DNA of 64,000 nt from Oscillospiraceae bacterium Zagget12. Lineage in GTDB: Bacteria > Bacillota > Clostridia > UBA1381. Position numbers and translations under genes: made by a program. Below are positions 8,825-18,403 of this stretch, in pieces; position 1 is the first letter of the stretch, and every line of letters begins with the position of its first letter. The stretch spans positions 59,013 through 123,012 of the forward strand of contig MSHM01000027.1 in NCBI GenBank assembly GCA_001941225.1. The letters run 5' to 3'. The notes under the pieces were generated by a model. The model was not told the origin of the DNA, did not search any database, and worked only from the letters and a program-made list of their open reading frames with translations.

Positions 8825-10363
8825 TCACCCTTTCCTATGCAATAAATTTTTAACATCTCTTTCGCCCATAAGGACAATCAAAATTCCGTATATGATAACG
8901 CCCGACACGCCGCATACCGCGCATACCGCGATATTTCCGATAATTCCGGTGAAAAAGCCGCTTACCGCGCGGTATATCAGCATTACGCACACTCCCATTA
9001 CCGCCGCCGATATTACCGATTTCAGCATATCCGCCGCATCGGCGCGCGTCACCATTCCCGGATATTTTCTCGCCATACATATCCAGTTCAGCGCGGCGTT
9101 GATTACAGACCCGCACGCCGCCGCGAGAGCCAATCCGTTTGTTGACATCAGCTTATACAAAACATACGCCAGCGCGATATTTATCACCATACTGATTACG
9201 GAGTTGCGCATAGGCGTTTTGCTGTCTTTTAAGGAGAAAAACGCCTTTGACAAAACCTCGTTAAGTCCCAGCCCCATCATACCGACCGAATAAAATTTAA
9301 GCAGCATACTTATCGCGGTTACTCCCTCTTCGTCCATTTTTCCGTAGCCGTAAATTATAGATGAGATAGGCTTTGACAGTATCATAAATCCTGCCATAAG
9401 CGGCGCGATTACAAGCACAATGGCGCGTATGGAGCTTACCGTGAGATTTTTAGCCTCGCCTATATCGTCCCGCGCGACAGCCTGCGCCAATTTCGGGAAT
9501 ATAAGGTTCGTCACCACAAAGCTGAACACTCCGACTACCATTATATACAGCTGATATGACTGCTGTATATATGTCACCGCCGAATCTATATTCGAGGCGA
9601 ACCGCTGATTTACTATGGAATACAAGGGCTGCACCCAAGTCGCTATCAGCATCGGTCCGGCAAGCAGGAGAGTTTGCTTTATATCCGAGTCCTTAAATTT
9701 AAAATCAAACCGGAATTTCACTCCGAATTTCCGTATCCACGGAATTTGTATCAAAAATTGCAGACTCCACGCTATAACCATTGTCACCGCGAGTCCGTAT
9801 ATTCCGAACCGCTTTCCGAGCGTCACGTAATACAGTATTATCGCCAGATTGGACACAAGACTTATCAGCGACGGTATTTTATATTCGCCGAAGGACTGCA
9901 AAAGTCCCACGAACGAAAACGCGAGTCCGGTAAATATCAGCATCGGAAACATTATCGCCGTAAGCCGCGCCGCGAGCGCGTGCTTTTCGCCGTCGTAATT
10001 GGTTTGCAGCGACACCAACGGACTGCTGAAAACTATTCCGAATACCGCTATAAGCGCCGATATGCACAAAATCAACGTGACAAATTTATTTAAAAATTTC
10101 ATCGCGTCGTCCTTGCCGCGCTTTGACATTATACTGTTAAAAACAGGTATAAACGATGCGGAAATAACTCCGCCGATAACTATATCGAAAAGCGTCGTAG
10201 GCAGCGTGGACGCGGTCAAAAACGCGTCGGATTCCATTCCCGAACCGAAATACGCCGTCAGCATTGAATTGCGCACAAGTCCCAATCCCTTTGAAAGCAG
10301 CGTCGCCATAGCCATAAATCCCGCCGTTTGAATCATTCCGACCGAAGATTTCTTTTTCTTCAA
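8825..10363 (-). CDS. murJ: MurJ/MviN-type lipid-linked glycan flippase
   Basis: 512 residues, about 14 membrane segments, of the MOP superfamily. The N-terminal pattern KGLGLVRNSMLTAYFGSGMESDAF is the MurJ signature. MurJ moves lipid II across the membrane for peptidoglycan synthesis; here the neighbours (GT4-CsaB fusion, ligase, GT4) suggest it may flip a surface-glycan precursor instead. The likely start is TTG at 10363, giving MKKKKSS, with AAGGAAG about nine bases upstream. It overlaps the stop of the upstream gene by three bases, so translation is probably coupled. Whether this is the main MurJ of the cell cannot be told from one window. Confidence 0.85.
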   Translation of the reverse strand: MKKKKSSVGMIQTAGFMAMATLLSKGLGLVRNSMLTAYFGSGMESDAFLTASTLPTTLFDIVIGGVISASFIPVFNSIMSKRGKDDAMKFLNKFVTLILCISALIAVFGIVFSSPLVSLQTNYDGEKHALAARLTAIMFPMLIFTGLAFSFVGLLQSFGEYKIPSLISLVSNLAIILYYVTLGKRFGIYGLAVTMVIAWSLQFLIQIPWIRKFGVKFRFDFKFKDSDIKQTLLLAGPMLIATWVQPLYSIVNQRFASNIDSAVTYIQQSYQLYIMVVGVFSFVVTNLIFPKLAQAVARDDIGEAKNLTVSSIRAIVLVIAPLMAGFMILSKPISSIIYGYGKMDEEGVTAISMLLKFYSVGMMGLGLNEVLSKAFFSLKDSKTPMRNSVISMVINIALAYVLYKLMSTNGLALAAACGSVINAALNWICMARKYPGMVTRADAADMLKSVISAAVMGVCVMLIYRAVSGFFTGIIGNIAVCAVCGVSGVIIYGILIVLMGERDVKNLLHRKG

Positions 10364-12615
10364 AGAGCAACACTTCCTTTTTCGTATAGTTCGACGGCAT
10401 ATTTGCCGTTCAGCTGCGACTGCGCCTTTAAGACGGTGTAATTATCCTTTAAATCACTCTTTATCTTATCATAATCGCGCACACATTCGTCAAGCATAGC
10501 CTTAAGCTTATCCTCATTCAAATTTTTAACGTCAAGATAATATTTCTGGCGCGTATGCTCCATAAAGCTGCTTATTTTCGGGTCGTATACAAGTCCTATC
10601 AGAGGCACGGCATTTATCGCCGCGTATATAAGAGTATGCAGTCTCATACCTATGCACAAATCAAAGCACTTCATCAGTGAAATCATATCCTCAACCATAT
10701 AGCGTTTTTTTATAATGGAGGATTTATTTTTCATTTTGCGCTTTATATTCTGCAATATTGCCGTGTCACGGCTTGACTGCATCGGAAGAAGAACCGTGTA
10801 AAAGCCGTATTTTTCATACGCGTAGTCGCATACCCTCGCGACGGCGTCCTCAAAATCCGCTCCTATATCCTGCCAACGTCTTACCGACACTCCGAGCAGC
10901 TTACTTCCCTTTGGCACGCCCTCGTCCGCAAGAATGGCGCGTCCGCGTTTTTCGTCCGCTATGTCAAGGTCAAGCGCCGGATCGGCGGTAACCTTTACCC
11001 TTTCATTGGTTACGCCGATTTCGCGCAGCGTCTTATATGAATGTTCGTCCCTTAACGTAATCAAATCCACTTTGTCAAGTATTTTTCTCGTTCTCGCGAT
11101 ATTCCTTTTCTTTTCCAACGGACCTATGCCGTTTGAATAAAGCATAACCTTTAAATTATTTCTGAGTGCCAACGATATTATCGTAAGATAATACCAGAGC
11201 GACTTTGTGCTTGTCCTGTCCTGTATAAGCGTTCCGCCGCCGGATATGAGCATATCCGCCTTTTTCATATGCTTAAATATGCTGAAAACATTTATTCTGC
11301 TTATGCTTTTAACGCGGTAATCTGTCTCTGTTTCACGCGGATTCGCGCTTAAAACCACGATATTGGGGCTTTCCTTGTGTTTCTTTAAATCCTGTATTAT
11401 TGCCTTTAAAAGGGCGTCGTCGCCGCTGTTCTTAAAGCCGTAATATCCTGAAATCAATATTTCCTTATTTTTATCAAGTGCCCAGTCGTATACCCTTATG
11501 CAGTCGTCCGCCATACGGCTTACGGAGTATTCGCGTTTTATAAGCTCTCTGCCGTATTCGCCGAGCTTTAATTGTTCGCCGCCGCTCATCGCAAAGAATT
11601 TAAGAATATCCCGCTTTATAATTTCTCCTGTAGACTGCTCGCAGCCTCGGCAGCAAAAGTTGGTATCTATGCCGACCGTCAGCTTGCTGTCGTCAAACAG
11701 ACCTATATAGCCCTCGTTTCCGGCTATAATCACGGGCTTTTGCGCCGCCATTGCCTCAAGAGCCGCGCGGCTTACGCCCACGAACAGCTTACACGGTGCT
11801 ATGAGCTTGTTTATATCGGTTCTCGCGCCCGTCAGCGCGATTACGTCCCTGCCTATTTCGGCGTTTACCTTGTCCGCCGCCGCTTTGACATTATTGAAAT
11901 CATCTCCCGCGCCGACTACTATTATCTTTAAATTGTCTATCGCCTTGTCCAATTCGGGCACAACCTCTATAAGCTGTTTCGCCACAAGACTTCTGGATTC
12001 GTCAAGCCGGCTGACATATGTTATGACATTGTCACCGTCACTGATTCCAAGCTCTTTCTTTATATCCGAGCAGTCCGTGTCCGGCGAAAATTTATCCGTG
12101 TCGATGCCGTTTATCGTCACGTTTATGTCGCCCTCCGGTACGTGATAATTGTCCATAAGATATGTTTTTATATCCTCGGATACGGCAACCGTCTTTTCGC
12201 CCCAGTCGGTTATATATTTGAGTCCGTAGCCTGTGTTAAATACCCAATGCGCCGTGGTTACAAACGGAAACTTCATTCGCTTGTGCAGCTTACCGAGTAT
12301 AAACGACGGTATTCTCGCGTGAGAATGAACTATATCGATTTTTTCCTCAATAATTATTTTCTTTAAAAGGCTTGCCGCCTTAAGCATATTAATCGGATTT
12401 TTATTTTGCAGAGGCACATTATAGTGCTTTATTCCCGCCTCCTCAAGCTCCTTTACGTAAACGCCGCCGTTGGAGGTCACCGTTATGTTAAAGCCCTTGC
12501 GCTTAAGCTCCTTCGCCAATTCCACAACGTGAGTCTCCGCGCCGCCGATATTTAACTGCATTAGTGACAAAAGGATATTCGCTCCTTTTTTCAAGGCACT
12601 CACCCGCCCTTTCAT
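10360..12615 (-). CDS. csaB: Fused GT4 glycosyltransferase and CsaB pyruvyltransferase
   Basis: About 751 residues with two catalytic parts. Residues 1-380 are a GT4 glycosyltransferase (LNIGGAETHVVELAKEL; IVHSHARIP; YVSRLDESR; VGVSRAALEAMAAQKPVI). From about 390 the protein becomes a polysaccharide pyruvyl transferase of the CsaB type (ISGYYGFKNSGDDALLKAI; MLISGGGTLIQDRTS; DLCIGMRLHTLIYAA). CsaB adds ketal pyruvate to secondary cell-wall polymer, the ligand that SLH domains bind. The ATG at 12615 is used; a GTG nine bases downstream behind GGGCGG is an alternative. First gene of the six-gene operon. Confidence 0.87.
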   Translation of the reverse strand: MKGRVSALKKGANILLSLMQLNIGGAETHVVELAKELKRKGFNITVTSNGGVYVKELEEAGIKHYNVPLQNKNPINMLKAASLLKKIIIEEKIDIVHSHARIPSFILGKLHKRMKFPFVTTAHWVFNTGYGLKYITDWGEKTVAVSEDIKTYLMDNYHVPEGDINVTINGIDTDKFSPDTDCSDIKKELGISDGDNVITYVSRLDESRSLVAKQLIEVVPELDKAIDNLKIIVVGAGDDFNNVKAAADKVNAEIGRDVIALTGARTDINKLIAPCKLFVGVSRAALEAMAAQKPVIIAGNEGYIGLFDDSKLTVGIDTNFCCRGCEQSTGEIIKRDILKFFAMSGGEQLKLGEYGRELIKREYSVSRMADDCIRVYDWALDKNKEILISGYYGFKNSGDDALLKAIIQDLKKHKESPNIVVLSANPRETETDYRVKSISRINVFSIFKHMKKADMLISGGGTLIQDRTSTKSLWYYLTIISLALRNNLKVMLYSNGIGPLEKKRNIARTRKILDKVDLITLRDEHSYKTLREIGVTNERVKVTADPALDLDIADEKRGRAILADEGVPKGSKLLGVSVRRWQDIGADFEDAVARVCDYAYEKYGFYTVLLPMQSSRDTAILQNIKRKMKNKSSIIKKRYMVEDMISLMKCFDLCIGMRLHTLIYAAINAVPLIGLVYDPKISSFMEHTRQKYYLDVKNLNEDKLKAMLDECVRDYDKIKSDLKDNYTVLKAQSQLNGKYAVELYEKGSVAL

Positions 12616-12692
12616 ATATACTTCTTCTATTATATATAAAAATGAAAAAAATAGCAAGTTTTATTTGCAAATCCGCATAATTGTTTACAAAT

Positions 12693-12723
12693 ATAAAAAC
12701 GGTACTTTGCGTACCGTTTTTAA
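12693..12723 (-). terminator. Terminator of tyrS
   Basis: On the minus strand AAAACGGTAC, a short loop, and GTACCGTTTTT form a stem followed by a T-run, directly past the tyrS stop codon. Confidence 0.85.
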
Positions 12724-12729
12724 TGTATC

Positions 12730-13950
12730 TTATTTCAATACCACTCTATGGAAGGTCTTTTTGCCCTTTTTGATAATCATACCCTCGTCGGGTATCATAT
12801 CCGCGGTAACAACGCCGTTTACGTCGTTATACTTCGCGTCGTTGATTGAAAGACCGTTCTGCTGAACAAGTCGTCTTGCCTCGCCCTTTGACGGCAAAAG
12901 TCCCGTCTTTACAAGCATATCAAGCACGCCCATTCCAACGGCGTCGGGAATAACCGTAGTCGGCATATCGTCGCTTATGCCGCCCTTTGCGAATACCTCC
13001 TCGGCTGTTTTCTTTGCCTTTTCAGCCTCGTCCTCGCCGTGTACAAGCTTTGTAACCTCATACGCGAGTATTCTCTTAGCCTCGTTAAGCTGCTGTCCCT
13101 CCCATTGCTCCATTTTGCGTATCTCGTCCATCGGAACAAATGTGAGTAGTTTAAGGCACTTGATAACGTCCGCGTCCTGCACGTTTACCCAATACTGGTA
13201 AAAATCGTAGGGCGTTGTTTTCTTCGGGTCGAGCCATACCGCACCCGCGGCTGTTTTGCCCATTTTCTTACCCTCGCTGTTTGTTAAAAGCGTAAAGGTC
13301 ATACCGTATACCTGCTTTTGGTCCTTACGTCTGCAAAGGTCGATACCGCCCAAAATATTGCTCCACTGGTCGTCGCCGCCAAGCTCTATCTTACAGTCAT
13401 ACTTACGGTTAAGCATAAGGAAATCGTAGCTCTGCATAAGCATATAGTTAAACTCAAGGAACGAAAGTCCCTTTTCAAGTCTTTGCTTAAAGCACTCCGC
13501 GGTAAGCATCTTGTTTACCGAAAAACACGAGCCTATGTCGCGCAAAAACTCAACATAATTAAGGTCCAAAAGCCAGTCGGCGTTATTTACCATAATAGCC
13601 TTGCCGTCCGAAAAGTCAACAACCTTTGAAAGCTGTTCCTTGAAACATTCGCAGTTATGGTCGATAATTTCCTTTGTCATCATTTGGCGCATATCCGTTC
13701 TGCCGGACGGGTCGCCTATATGTCCCGTGCCGCCGCCTACAAGGGCGATGGGTCTGTGTCCGTAATTCTGCATATGGCGCATAACAACCATCTGCAAAAA
13801 GTGTCCTACATGAAGGCTGTCTGCTGTCGGGTCGAAACCGATATAGAACGTTACTTTCTCCTTTCCCAATAATTCCCGTATTTCCTGTTCGTGTGTTGTT
13901 TGGGCGATAAGTCCGCGTTCCAACAAAACATCATATACATTATTTTGCAT
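12730..13950 (-). CDS. tyrS: Tyrosyl-tRNA synthetase
   Basis: About 406 residues. Class I synthetase: ATP site [11 protein letters not shown] (the HIGH motif), the tyrosine pocket, KMSKS-like loop GKKMGKT, and a C-terminal S4 RNA-binding domain ([20 protein letters not shown]). It charges tRNA-Tyr in the cytoplasm. The start at 13950 (MQNNVYDV) has GGAGGAAAAGAAAT upstream; the longer frame reads through the leader. No T-box leader is present: only about 50 bases separate the promoter from the gene. It is monocistronic, with its own promoter and terminator. The length is close to other TyrS proteins. Confidence 0.96.
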   Translation of the reverse strand: MQNNVYDVLLERGLIAQTTHEQEIRELLGKEKVTFYIGFDPTADSLHVGHFLQMVVMRHMQNYGHRPIALVGGGTGHIGDPSGRTDMRQMMTKEIIDHNCECFKEQLSKVVDFSDGKAIMVNNADWLLDLNYVEFLRDIGSCFSVNKMLTAECFKQRLEKGLSFLEFNYMLMQSYDFLMLNRKYDCKIELGGDDQWSNILGGIDLCRRKDQKQVYGMTFTLLTNSEGKKMGKTAAGAVWLDPKKTTPYDFYQYWVNVQDADVIKCLKLLTFVPMDEIRKMEQWEGQQLNEAKRILAYEVTKLVHGEDEAEKAKKTAEEVFAKGGISDDMPTTVIPDAVGMGVLDMLVKTGLLPSKGEARRLVQQNGLSINDAKYNDVNGVVTADMIPDEGMIIKKGKKTFHRVVLK

Positions 13951-14003
13951 ATTTCTTTTCCTCCTTCTGTAGTGTATCGCCGTCGGGTGCGGCAATCTTA
14001 AAT

Positions 14004-14032
14004 ATTATACACCAAACATAGGATTTTTGCAA
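14004..14032 (-). promoter_or_regulatory. SigA-type promoter of tyrS
   Basis: Minus strand TTGCAA, 17 bases, TATAAT. The stretch TTTGGTGTATAATATT around the -10 box also occurs in the rpsT promoter (16390-16418), so the two may be tuned alike. Confidence 0.75.
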
Positions 14033-14042
14033 GAAATTTTTA

Positions 14043-14228
14043 CTATATATTTTTCGACCCGAGCAAATTGTGGTATTTAAGATAATCCTGCGGATTTGTG
14101 CTTACAATTCTGTCAACAATTCCGTCCGTTATCTCCAGCGTTACATTATTATACATTTTTATATGCCTGCGCCGTATTTGCGTTTGGTCGAAAAATATTA
14201 CGTCTGTCGGCACTACGGAATAAATCAT
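14043..14228 (-). CDS. ylzJ: YlzJ-like protein
   Basis: 61 residues. The N-terminal [11 protein letters not shown] and the body ([23 protein letters not shown]) match the YlzJ-like family, small proteins of spore formers encoded next to the ClpP-like TepA. The ATG overlaps the tepA stop codon by three bases, which is the same linkage seen in Bacillus. In Bacillus ftsK/spoIIIE follows; here tyrS follows instead. The molecular role is unknown. Confidence 0.8.
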   Translation of the reverse strand: MIYSVVPTDVIFFDQTQIRRRHIKMYNNVTLEITDGIVDRIVSTNPQDYLKYHNLLGSKNI

Positions 14229-14932
14229 TTTTTCTTCCCCTTTCTCTGCTTTGCTATAAGCTCATACATTTTTTCGAGCGCGTCCTTAAGTCCGCCCATT
14301 TCATTTATCAGTCCGCACTCCACCGCCTTTTTTGCGAATAATATACTGCCGACGTCATTGGCTATTTCCTCCGTGGAGAGCATCAGCTTTTTAAATTCCT
14401 CGTTTGATATGTTTGAATTTGAAACCACAAATTCAATTATCCTTTCCTGCATATTCTGAAAATAGCGAAACGTCTGCATAACGCCTATCACCACGCCGCT
14501 CATACGGAGCGGGTGTACGGTCATTGTGGCGGTGGGCGCGATAAATGAATAGTCCGCCGCAACGGCAAGCGGCACGCCTATGCTGTGTCCGCCGCCGAGC
14601 ACAAGCGATACGGTCGGCTTACCCATACCGGCAATCATCTCCGCTATTGCGAGTCCCGCCTCCACGTCGCCGCCGACGGTGTTCAAAAGCACCATAAGTC
14701 CGTCCATCTCCGGATTTTCCTCAACCGCGACAAGCTGCGGCAAAACGTGCTCGTACTTTGTCGTTTTATTCTGCGGCGGCAGCGCCATATGCCCCTCTAC
14801 CTGCCCGATTATATTCAGGCAATGTATGTTGCCGCGCGGATTTTTTGTCTGCACACTGCCAAATTCCTTTATATTTTTCGATTCCCGCTCCTCAATCTCG
14901 CTCTCGCTGTCATTTTCGTTTTTGTTTACCAC
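14225..14932 (-). CDS. tepA: TepA/ClpP-like serine protease
   Basis: About 235 residues of the ClpP/crotonase fold. After a charged N-terminal tail come [21 protein letters not shown], the nucleophile Ser in [15 protein letters not shown], and the His in [11 protein letters not shown]. This is the TepA (translocation-enhancing protein) branch, which B. subtilis uses in protein export and possibly in sporulation. The start is a GTG at 14932 with GAGG eight bases before; another GTG at 14941 lies inside that ribosome site. Overlaps ylzJ. Confidence 0.87.
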   Translation of the reverse strand: MVNKNENDSESEIEERESKNIKEFGSVQTKNPRGNIHCLNIIGQVEGHMALPPQNKTTKYEHVLPQLVAVEENPEMDGLMVLLNTVGGDVEAGLAIAEMIAGMGKPTVSLVLGGGHSIGVPLAVAADYSFIAPTATMTVHPLRMSGVVIGVMQTFRYFQNMQERIIEFVVSNSNISNEEFKKLMLSTEEIANDVGSILFAKKAVECGLINEMGGLKDALEKMYELIAKQRKGKKK

Positions 14933-15021
14933 TTGATTCACCTCATATAAGCATTTATTTTAGTATAGATGATTTAAGATGTTTTTATTCCCGAATATAT
15001 TTAAAACAATAGGATAAAACA

Positions 15022-15050
15022 TTGTAAAATAATAAAATATGTGTTATAAT
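15022..15050 (+). promoter_or_regulatory. SigA-type promoter of metA
   Basis: TTGTAA, 17 bases, TATAAT preceded by TGT (extended -10). Transcription would begin about 35 bases before the metA start, too short a leader for a SAM riboswitch or T-box. Confidence 0.75.
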
Positions 15051-15091
15051 GTTCTGTAGACTTTAATTAAATATGAAAGGAGCGGATAAAT

Positions 15092-16009
15092 ATGCCGATC
15101 AGAATACCCGACAAATTGCCGGCGACAAAACAGCTTAGAAATGAGAATATATTTGTAATGAGCGAAAAAAAGGCAATGCACCAGGATATACGTCCGCTTA
15201 AGATAGTAATTGTAAATCTGATGCCCACAAAAATAACCACGGAAACGCAGCTTTTAAGACTGCTCTCAAACTCGCCCTTGCAGGTTGAAATAGATTTTCT
15301 GCAAATGGATTCTCACGAATCGAAAAACACCTCTCCGGAGCATCTTTCGGCATTCTACAAGCGTTTTGACGAAATCAAAAATTCAAAATATGACGGAATG
15401 ATTATAACGGGTGCGCCCGTTGAAAATCTTGAATTTGAAGAGGTGGACTACTGGGAAGAGCTTGTGCGCATAATGGATTGGTCCACGACGCACGTTACGT
15501 CCACTCTGCACATATGCTGGGCGGCGCTTGCCGGACTTTATTACCACTACGGCGTGCCGAAGTACCCTTTAAAGGAAAAATGCTCGGGTGTTTTCAAGCA
15601 TAGAGTAAACCGCCGCACCGCAAAGCTCGTGCGCGGATTTGACAACGATTTTTACGCTCCGCACTCGCGCTTTCAGGAGGTTCGCATCGAGGACATAAAA
15701 AAGGTTAAGGAGCTTGAAATACTTGCCGAGTCAAAAGAGGCGGGCGTTTACATAGTATTCACAAAGGGCGGCAGACGCATATTTGTAACAGGTCATTCCG
15801 AATATGACGCGAATACCCTGCGCGACGAATATTTCCGCGATTTGGAAAAGGGCAAAAATCCCTCCGTGCCAAAGCACTACTTCCCTCACGACGACCCGAC
15901 AAAGCGTCCGATTGTGAGATGGCGCTCGCACGCAAATTTGCTGTTCTCAAACTGGCTCAATTACTTTGTGTACCAGATTACACCATATGATATTGACAGT
16001 ATTAAATAG
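15092..16009 (+). CDS. metA: Homoserine O-acetyltransferase (MetA family)
   Basis: 305 residues, with AAAGGAGCGG before ATG. It acylates homoserine at the start of methionine synthesis. The catalytic Cys is residue 142 (HICWAALAG) and the His/Glu pair is His235/Glu237 (TGHSEYD). Residue 111 is Glu (GAPVEN), where E. coli MetA has Gly; work on the Bacillus enzyme showed that Glu here selects acetyl-CoA over succinyl-CoA. So I call it the acetyltransferase form. It stands alone with its own promoter and a shared terminator; no other methionine gene is near. Confidence 0.93.
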   Translation: MPIRIPDKLPATKQLRNENIFVMSEKKAMHQDIRPLKIVIVNLMPTKITTETQLLRLLSNSPLQVEIDFLQMDSHESKNTSPEHLSAFYKRFDEIKNSKYDGMIITGAPVENLEFEEVDYWEELVRIMDWSTTHVTSTLHICWAALAGLYYHYGVPKYPLKEKCSGVFKHRVNRRTAKLVRGFDNDFYAPHSRFQEVRIEDIKKVKELEILAESKEAGVYIVFTKGGRRIFVTGHSEYDANTLRDEYFRDLEKGKNPSVPKHYFPHDDPTKRPIVRWRSHANLLFSNWLNYFVYQITPYDIDSIK

Positions 16010-16043
16010 CCGCCGGCACTTCTCTTGCGGCTTGGCAATAATA

Positions 16044-16080
16044 AAAAAATAACGGCGGACCGTTTTCCGCCGTTATTTTG
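16044..16080. terminator. Bidirectional terminator between metA and rpsT
   Basis: Stem AAATAACGGCGG/CCGCCGTTATTT with A-run left and T-rich sequence right, placed between the convergent metA and rpsT genes. Confidence 0.88.
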
Positions 16081-16084
16081 TTTC

Positions 16085-16348
16085 TTATGCTAATTTAGCA
16101 AGCTTAAGAGCAAGCTGCGACTTCTTTCTTGCCGCGTTGTTCTTATGAAGAATGCCTTGGCTTACGCCCTGATCGAGTTTCTTTGATGCCTCGTTGAACA
16201 AAACCTTTGCATTTTCCTTGTCCCCTGCCTCAACAGCAGTCTCAAACTTTTTGATAGCCGTCTTAAGAGCAGTCTTGTGCGACATATTGATAAGAGTCTT
16301 TTTCTCTGTCACCTTAACTCTCTTCTTAGCTGATTTGATATTTGGCAC
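16085..16348 (-). CDS. rpsT: Ribosomal protein S20
   Basis: 87 residues, start codon GTG preceded by GGAGGTGTAAAAAA. The sequence is the usual basic helical bundle: [16 protein letters not shown], then the helix with AGDKENA, then [22 protein letters not shown]. It binds 16S rRNA at the bottom of the small subunit. Single gene with its own promoter. Confidence 0.97.
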   Translation of the reverse strand: MPNIKSAKKRVKVTEKKTLINMSHKTALKTAIKKFETAVEAGDKENAKVLFNEASKKLDQGVSQGILHKNNAARKKSQLALKLAKLA

Positions 16349-16389
16349 TTTTTTACACCTCCACGAAATTTAATCTATAATACCGTAAT

Positions 16390-16418
16390 ATTATACACCA
16401 AATCGGAGATAATTGCAA
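16390..16418 (-). promoter_or_regulatory. SigA-type promoter of rpsT
   Basis: Minus strand TTGCAA, 17 bases, TATAAT, about 40 bases upstream of the rpsT start. Nearly the same sequence around the -10 box as the tyrS promoter. Confidence 0.75.
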
Positions 16419-16520
16419 GGTTTTTTTTAGTTTTTTTGGCGTTTTATTTATTTTGGCCAAAATATATAATTACTCGAGGTTTTATCCTTGAATTTTATGT
16501 AAACTGACCAATCGCATATG

Positions 16521-17264
16521 TCACATATCAAGCAGCATTTTGTAGTAATCAAGGCTCGAAAATTTCCTATCCAGCTGCAACAAAACATACTGCTCGGTGA
16601 GATTTCCGAGCGACTTTAAGAGCTTATCGTCCGCGCCGAATGACAGCATCTTTTTATCCTCGCTTAACGCGATATAGCGCACCGCGCGGTAAAGATTCTT
16701 GTCCACACGGATAATTTGCTTACCTCCGCATTCGCGGCACACCATTCCTCCCTTGAGCGGGTCAAAAGCGAATATCTCACCTTCGCCGCAGGACACGCAG
16801 GAATCCAATACCGGCGCGTAGCCTCCGGCGCACATCATTTTCAGCTCGTACACCGCCTTTACCTTTGCCGGATTCTCATTCTTGTACGCGAGAGCGTAAA
16901 TACTGTTCAAAAATATACGCAGCATACGCTCGTCAGGATTATTCATACCGAGGATACTGTATGTAATATCCGACAGATATACGCAGAGCGACAGCTTTTT
17001 TATATCCTCCGAAACGGGATAAAACCCGTCAAGGGTGTCAATGCTGTTCACGCTCATAATATCCTTATTGACACCCTTGTAAAGCTCAAAATCGCCGTAG
17101 CACAAAAACTGACTTGACGCGGCAGCCTTGCCCTTGGATTTTTTGACGCCGTAGCTGACCGCCTTTATTATACCGTATTCCTCGGTGAACACGCTGAGCA
17201 TTCTGTGCCCTTCTCCGTAATCCGACTGCTTTATGATAATGCCTCTCGCTCTGATTTCCGCCAT
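16521..17264 (-). CDS. recO: DNA repair protein RecO
   Basis: 247 residues. An N-terminal OB fold (RARGIIIKQSDYGEGHRMLSVF) is followed by a helical domain with a zinc site formed by CVSCG and CREC. RecO anneals single strands and, with RecF and RecR, loads RecA at gaps; recF is also in this window (49992-51086). The start has AAGGA six bases upstream. It overlaps yqzL by 34 bases and lies downstream of era, the standard Bacillota order. Confidence 0.94.
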   Translation of the reverse strand: MAEIRARGIIIKQSDYGEGHRMLSVFTEEYGIIKAVSYGVKKSKGKAAASSQFLCYGDFELYKGVNKDIMSVNSIDTLDGFYPVSEDIKKLSLCVYLSDITYSILGMNNPDERMLRIFLNSIYALAYKNENPAKVKAVYELKMMCAGGYAPVLDSCVSCGEGEIFAFDPLKGGMVCRECGGKQIIRVDKNLYRAVRYIALSEDKKMLSFGADDKLLKSLGNLTEQYVLLQLDRKFSSLDYYKMLLDM

Positions 17265-17380
17265 GTATTATCCTTATCCTCTTGAATCTCAGTATTATTT
17301 ATAGATTTATATAAAAGATACGCGTCTATATTTCCGGTTCTTGTGAAAGTTTCCCATGAAAGTCTGTTCAGCTCTGTCAT
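17231..17380 (-). CDS. yqzL: YqzL-like small protein
   Basis: A 49-residue gene, easy to miss because it is short and overlaps recO by 34 bases in another frame. The ribosome site is GGAGGGTATTACG before ATG. The core LSWETFTRTGNIDAYLLYKS matches the YqzL family, where Bacillus has a similar W-x-x-F-x-x-T-G-N-I-D-x-Y-L-L-Y pattern. In B. subtilis it also sits between era and recO, which supports the call. Function unknown. The C-terminal ten or so residues come from the recO overlap and may not matter. Confidence 0.85.
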   Translation of the reverse strand: MTELNRLSWETFTRTGNIDAYLLYKSINNTEIQEDKDNTWRKSEREALS

Positions 17381-17497
17381 CGTAATACCCTCCGAAAAAA
17401 ATAACTTGTTCCTCAGTCCGCGAAAATCCGATCCGAATTTATTTGCGGTCTGTATTTATGTTTTTCATTTTTTCAGCGGTTATACTAACACTATTTT

Positions 17498-18394
17498 CTA
17501 TTCATTTGCGTAGCCGAAATTCTTGATTAAAAAGTCGCTGTTTCTCCAATCCGATTTTACTTTTACCCAAAGCTCAAGGTAGACTTTTTTATCAAGCATT
17601 TTCTCGATGTCGCCCCTTGCCATCGTGCCTATTTTCTTAAGCATTTCGCCGTTCTTTCCGATAATTATTCCCTTATGCGACGCCTTTTCGCAATATATTG
17701 TGGCGTATACATTTGTGATTTTCTGTTTTTCCTGCATTTTTGTAATCTCAATGGCTATGCCGTGCGGCACCTCCTTATCGAGCAGCCACAAAAGCTTTTC
17801 GCGGATAATCTCCGCCGCTATCTGCTTTTCCGGTTGATCGGTCACCATATCGGAATCGTAAAACTCCGGTCCCTCCTCCAGGTAATCCTCGATTTCGTGA
17901 ATGAGAATATCCACGCCGTCATTATTCTTCGCGCTTATCGGAACTATAGAGTCAAATTCGTGTATGTTGGAACAATCAGCTATAATCGGAAGTAAATCCT
18001 CCTTTTTCATAAGGTCAACCTTATTAAGTACCAATATGCACGGAAGTCCCGTTTTTGATATGTTTCTCGCTATCTCGCGTTCAATTTCCTGTATCTTTCT
18101 GCAAGCGTCCACCACAAATATGAGAACATCGGTATCGCCCATACTCTCATTTGCCACGTTTACTATATACTCGCCGAGCTTATTATGCGGCTTGTGTATT
18201 CCGGGTGTGTCCGTAAAGATTATCTGCTCCTCATCGTTTGAGTAAATGGCAAGTATTTTATTTCGAGTTGTCTGCGGTTTATCTGATATTATCGCTATTT
18301 TCTGTCCCACTATCGCGTTTAAAAGCGTTGATTTGCCGACATTCGGCATTCCGATTATTGCCGCAAATCCGGATTTAAAATTATTTTTATTCAT
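17498..18394 (-). CDS. era: GTPase Era
   Basis: 298 residues. G1 GMPNVGKST, G3 DTPGIHKPHN, G4 NKVD, and a C-terminal KH domain (KKIGTMARGDIEKML then LELWVKVKSDWRN). Era binds the 3' end of 16S rRNA and helps 30S assembly. The AGGAG site is six bases before ATG. Nine bases separate it from ybeY, whose product also acts on 16S rRNA, so a ribosome-assembly operon phoH-ybeY-era-yqzL-recO is likely. Confidence 0.97.
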   Translation of the reverse strand: MNKNNFKSGFAAIIGMPNVGKSTLLNAIVGQKIAIISDKPQTTRNKILAIYSNDEEQIIFTDTPGIHKPHNKLGEYIVNVANESMGDTDVLIFVVDACRKIQEIEREIARNISKTGLPCILVLNKVDLMKKEDLLPIIADCSNIHEFDSIVPISAKNNDGVDILIHEIEDYLEEGPEFYDSDMVTDQPEKQIAAEIIREKLLWLLDKEVPHGIAIEITKMQEKQKITNVYATIYCEKASHKGIIIGKNGEMLKKIGTMARGDIEKMLDKKVYLELWVKVKSDWRNSDFLIKNFGYANE

Positions 18395-18403
18395 ACATTT
18401 CTC

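Noticed and set aside
13951..13995. Longer TyrS start and a possible T-box leader
   Set aside because: The promoter is only about 50 bases from the ATG at 13950 and no T-box or specifier stem is present.
15051..15091. SAM riboswitch upstream of metA
   Set aside because: The transcribed leader is about 35-40 bases, too short for any SAM aptamer.
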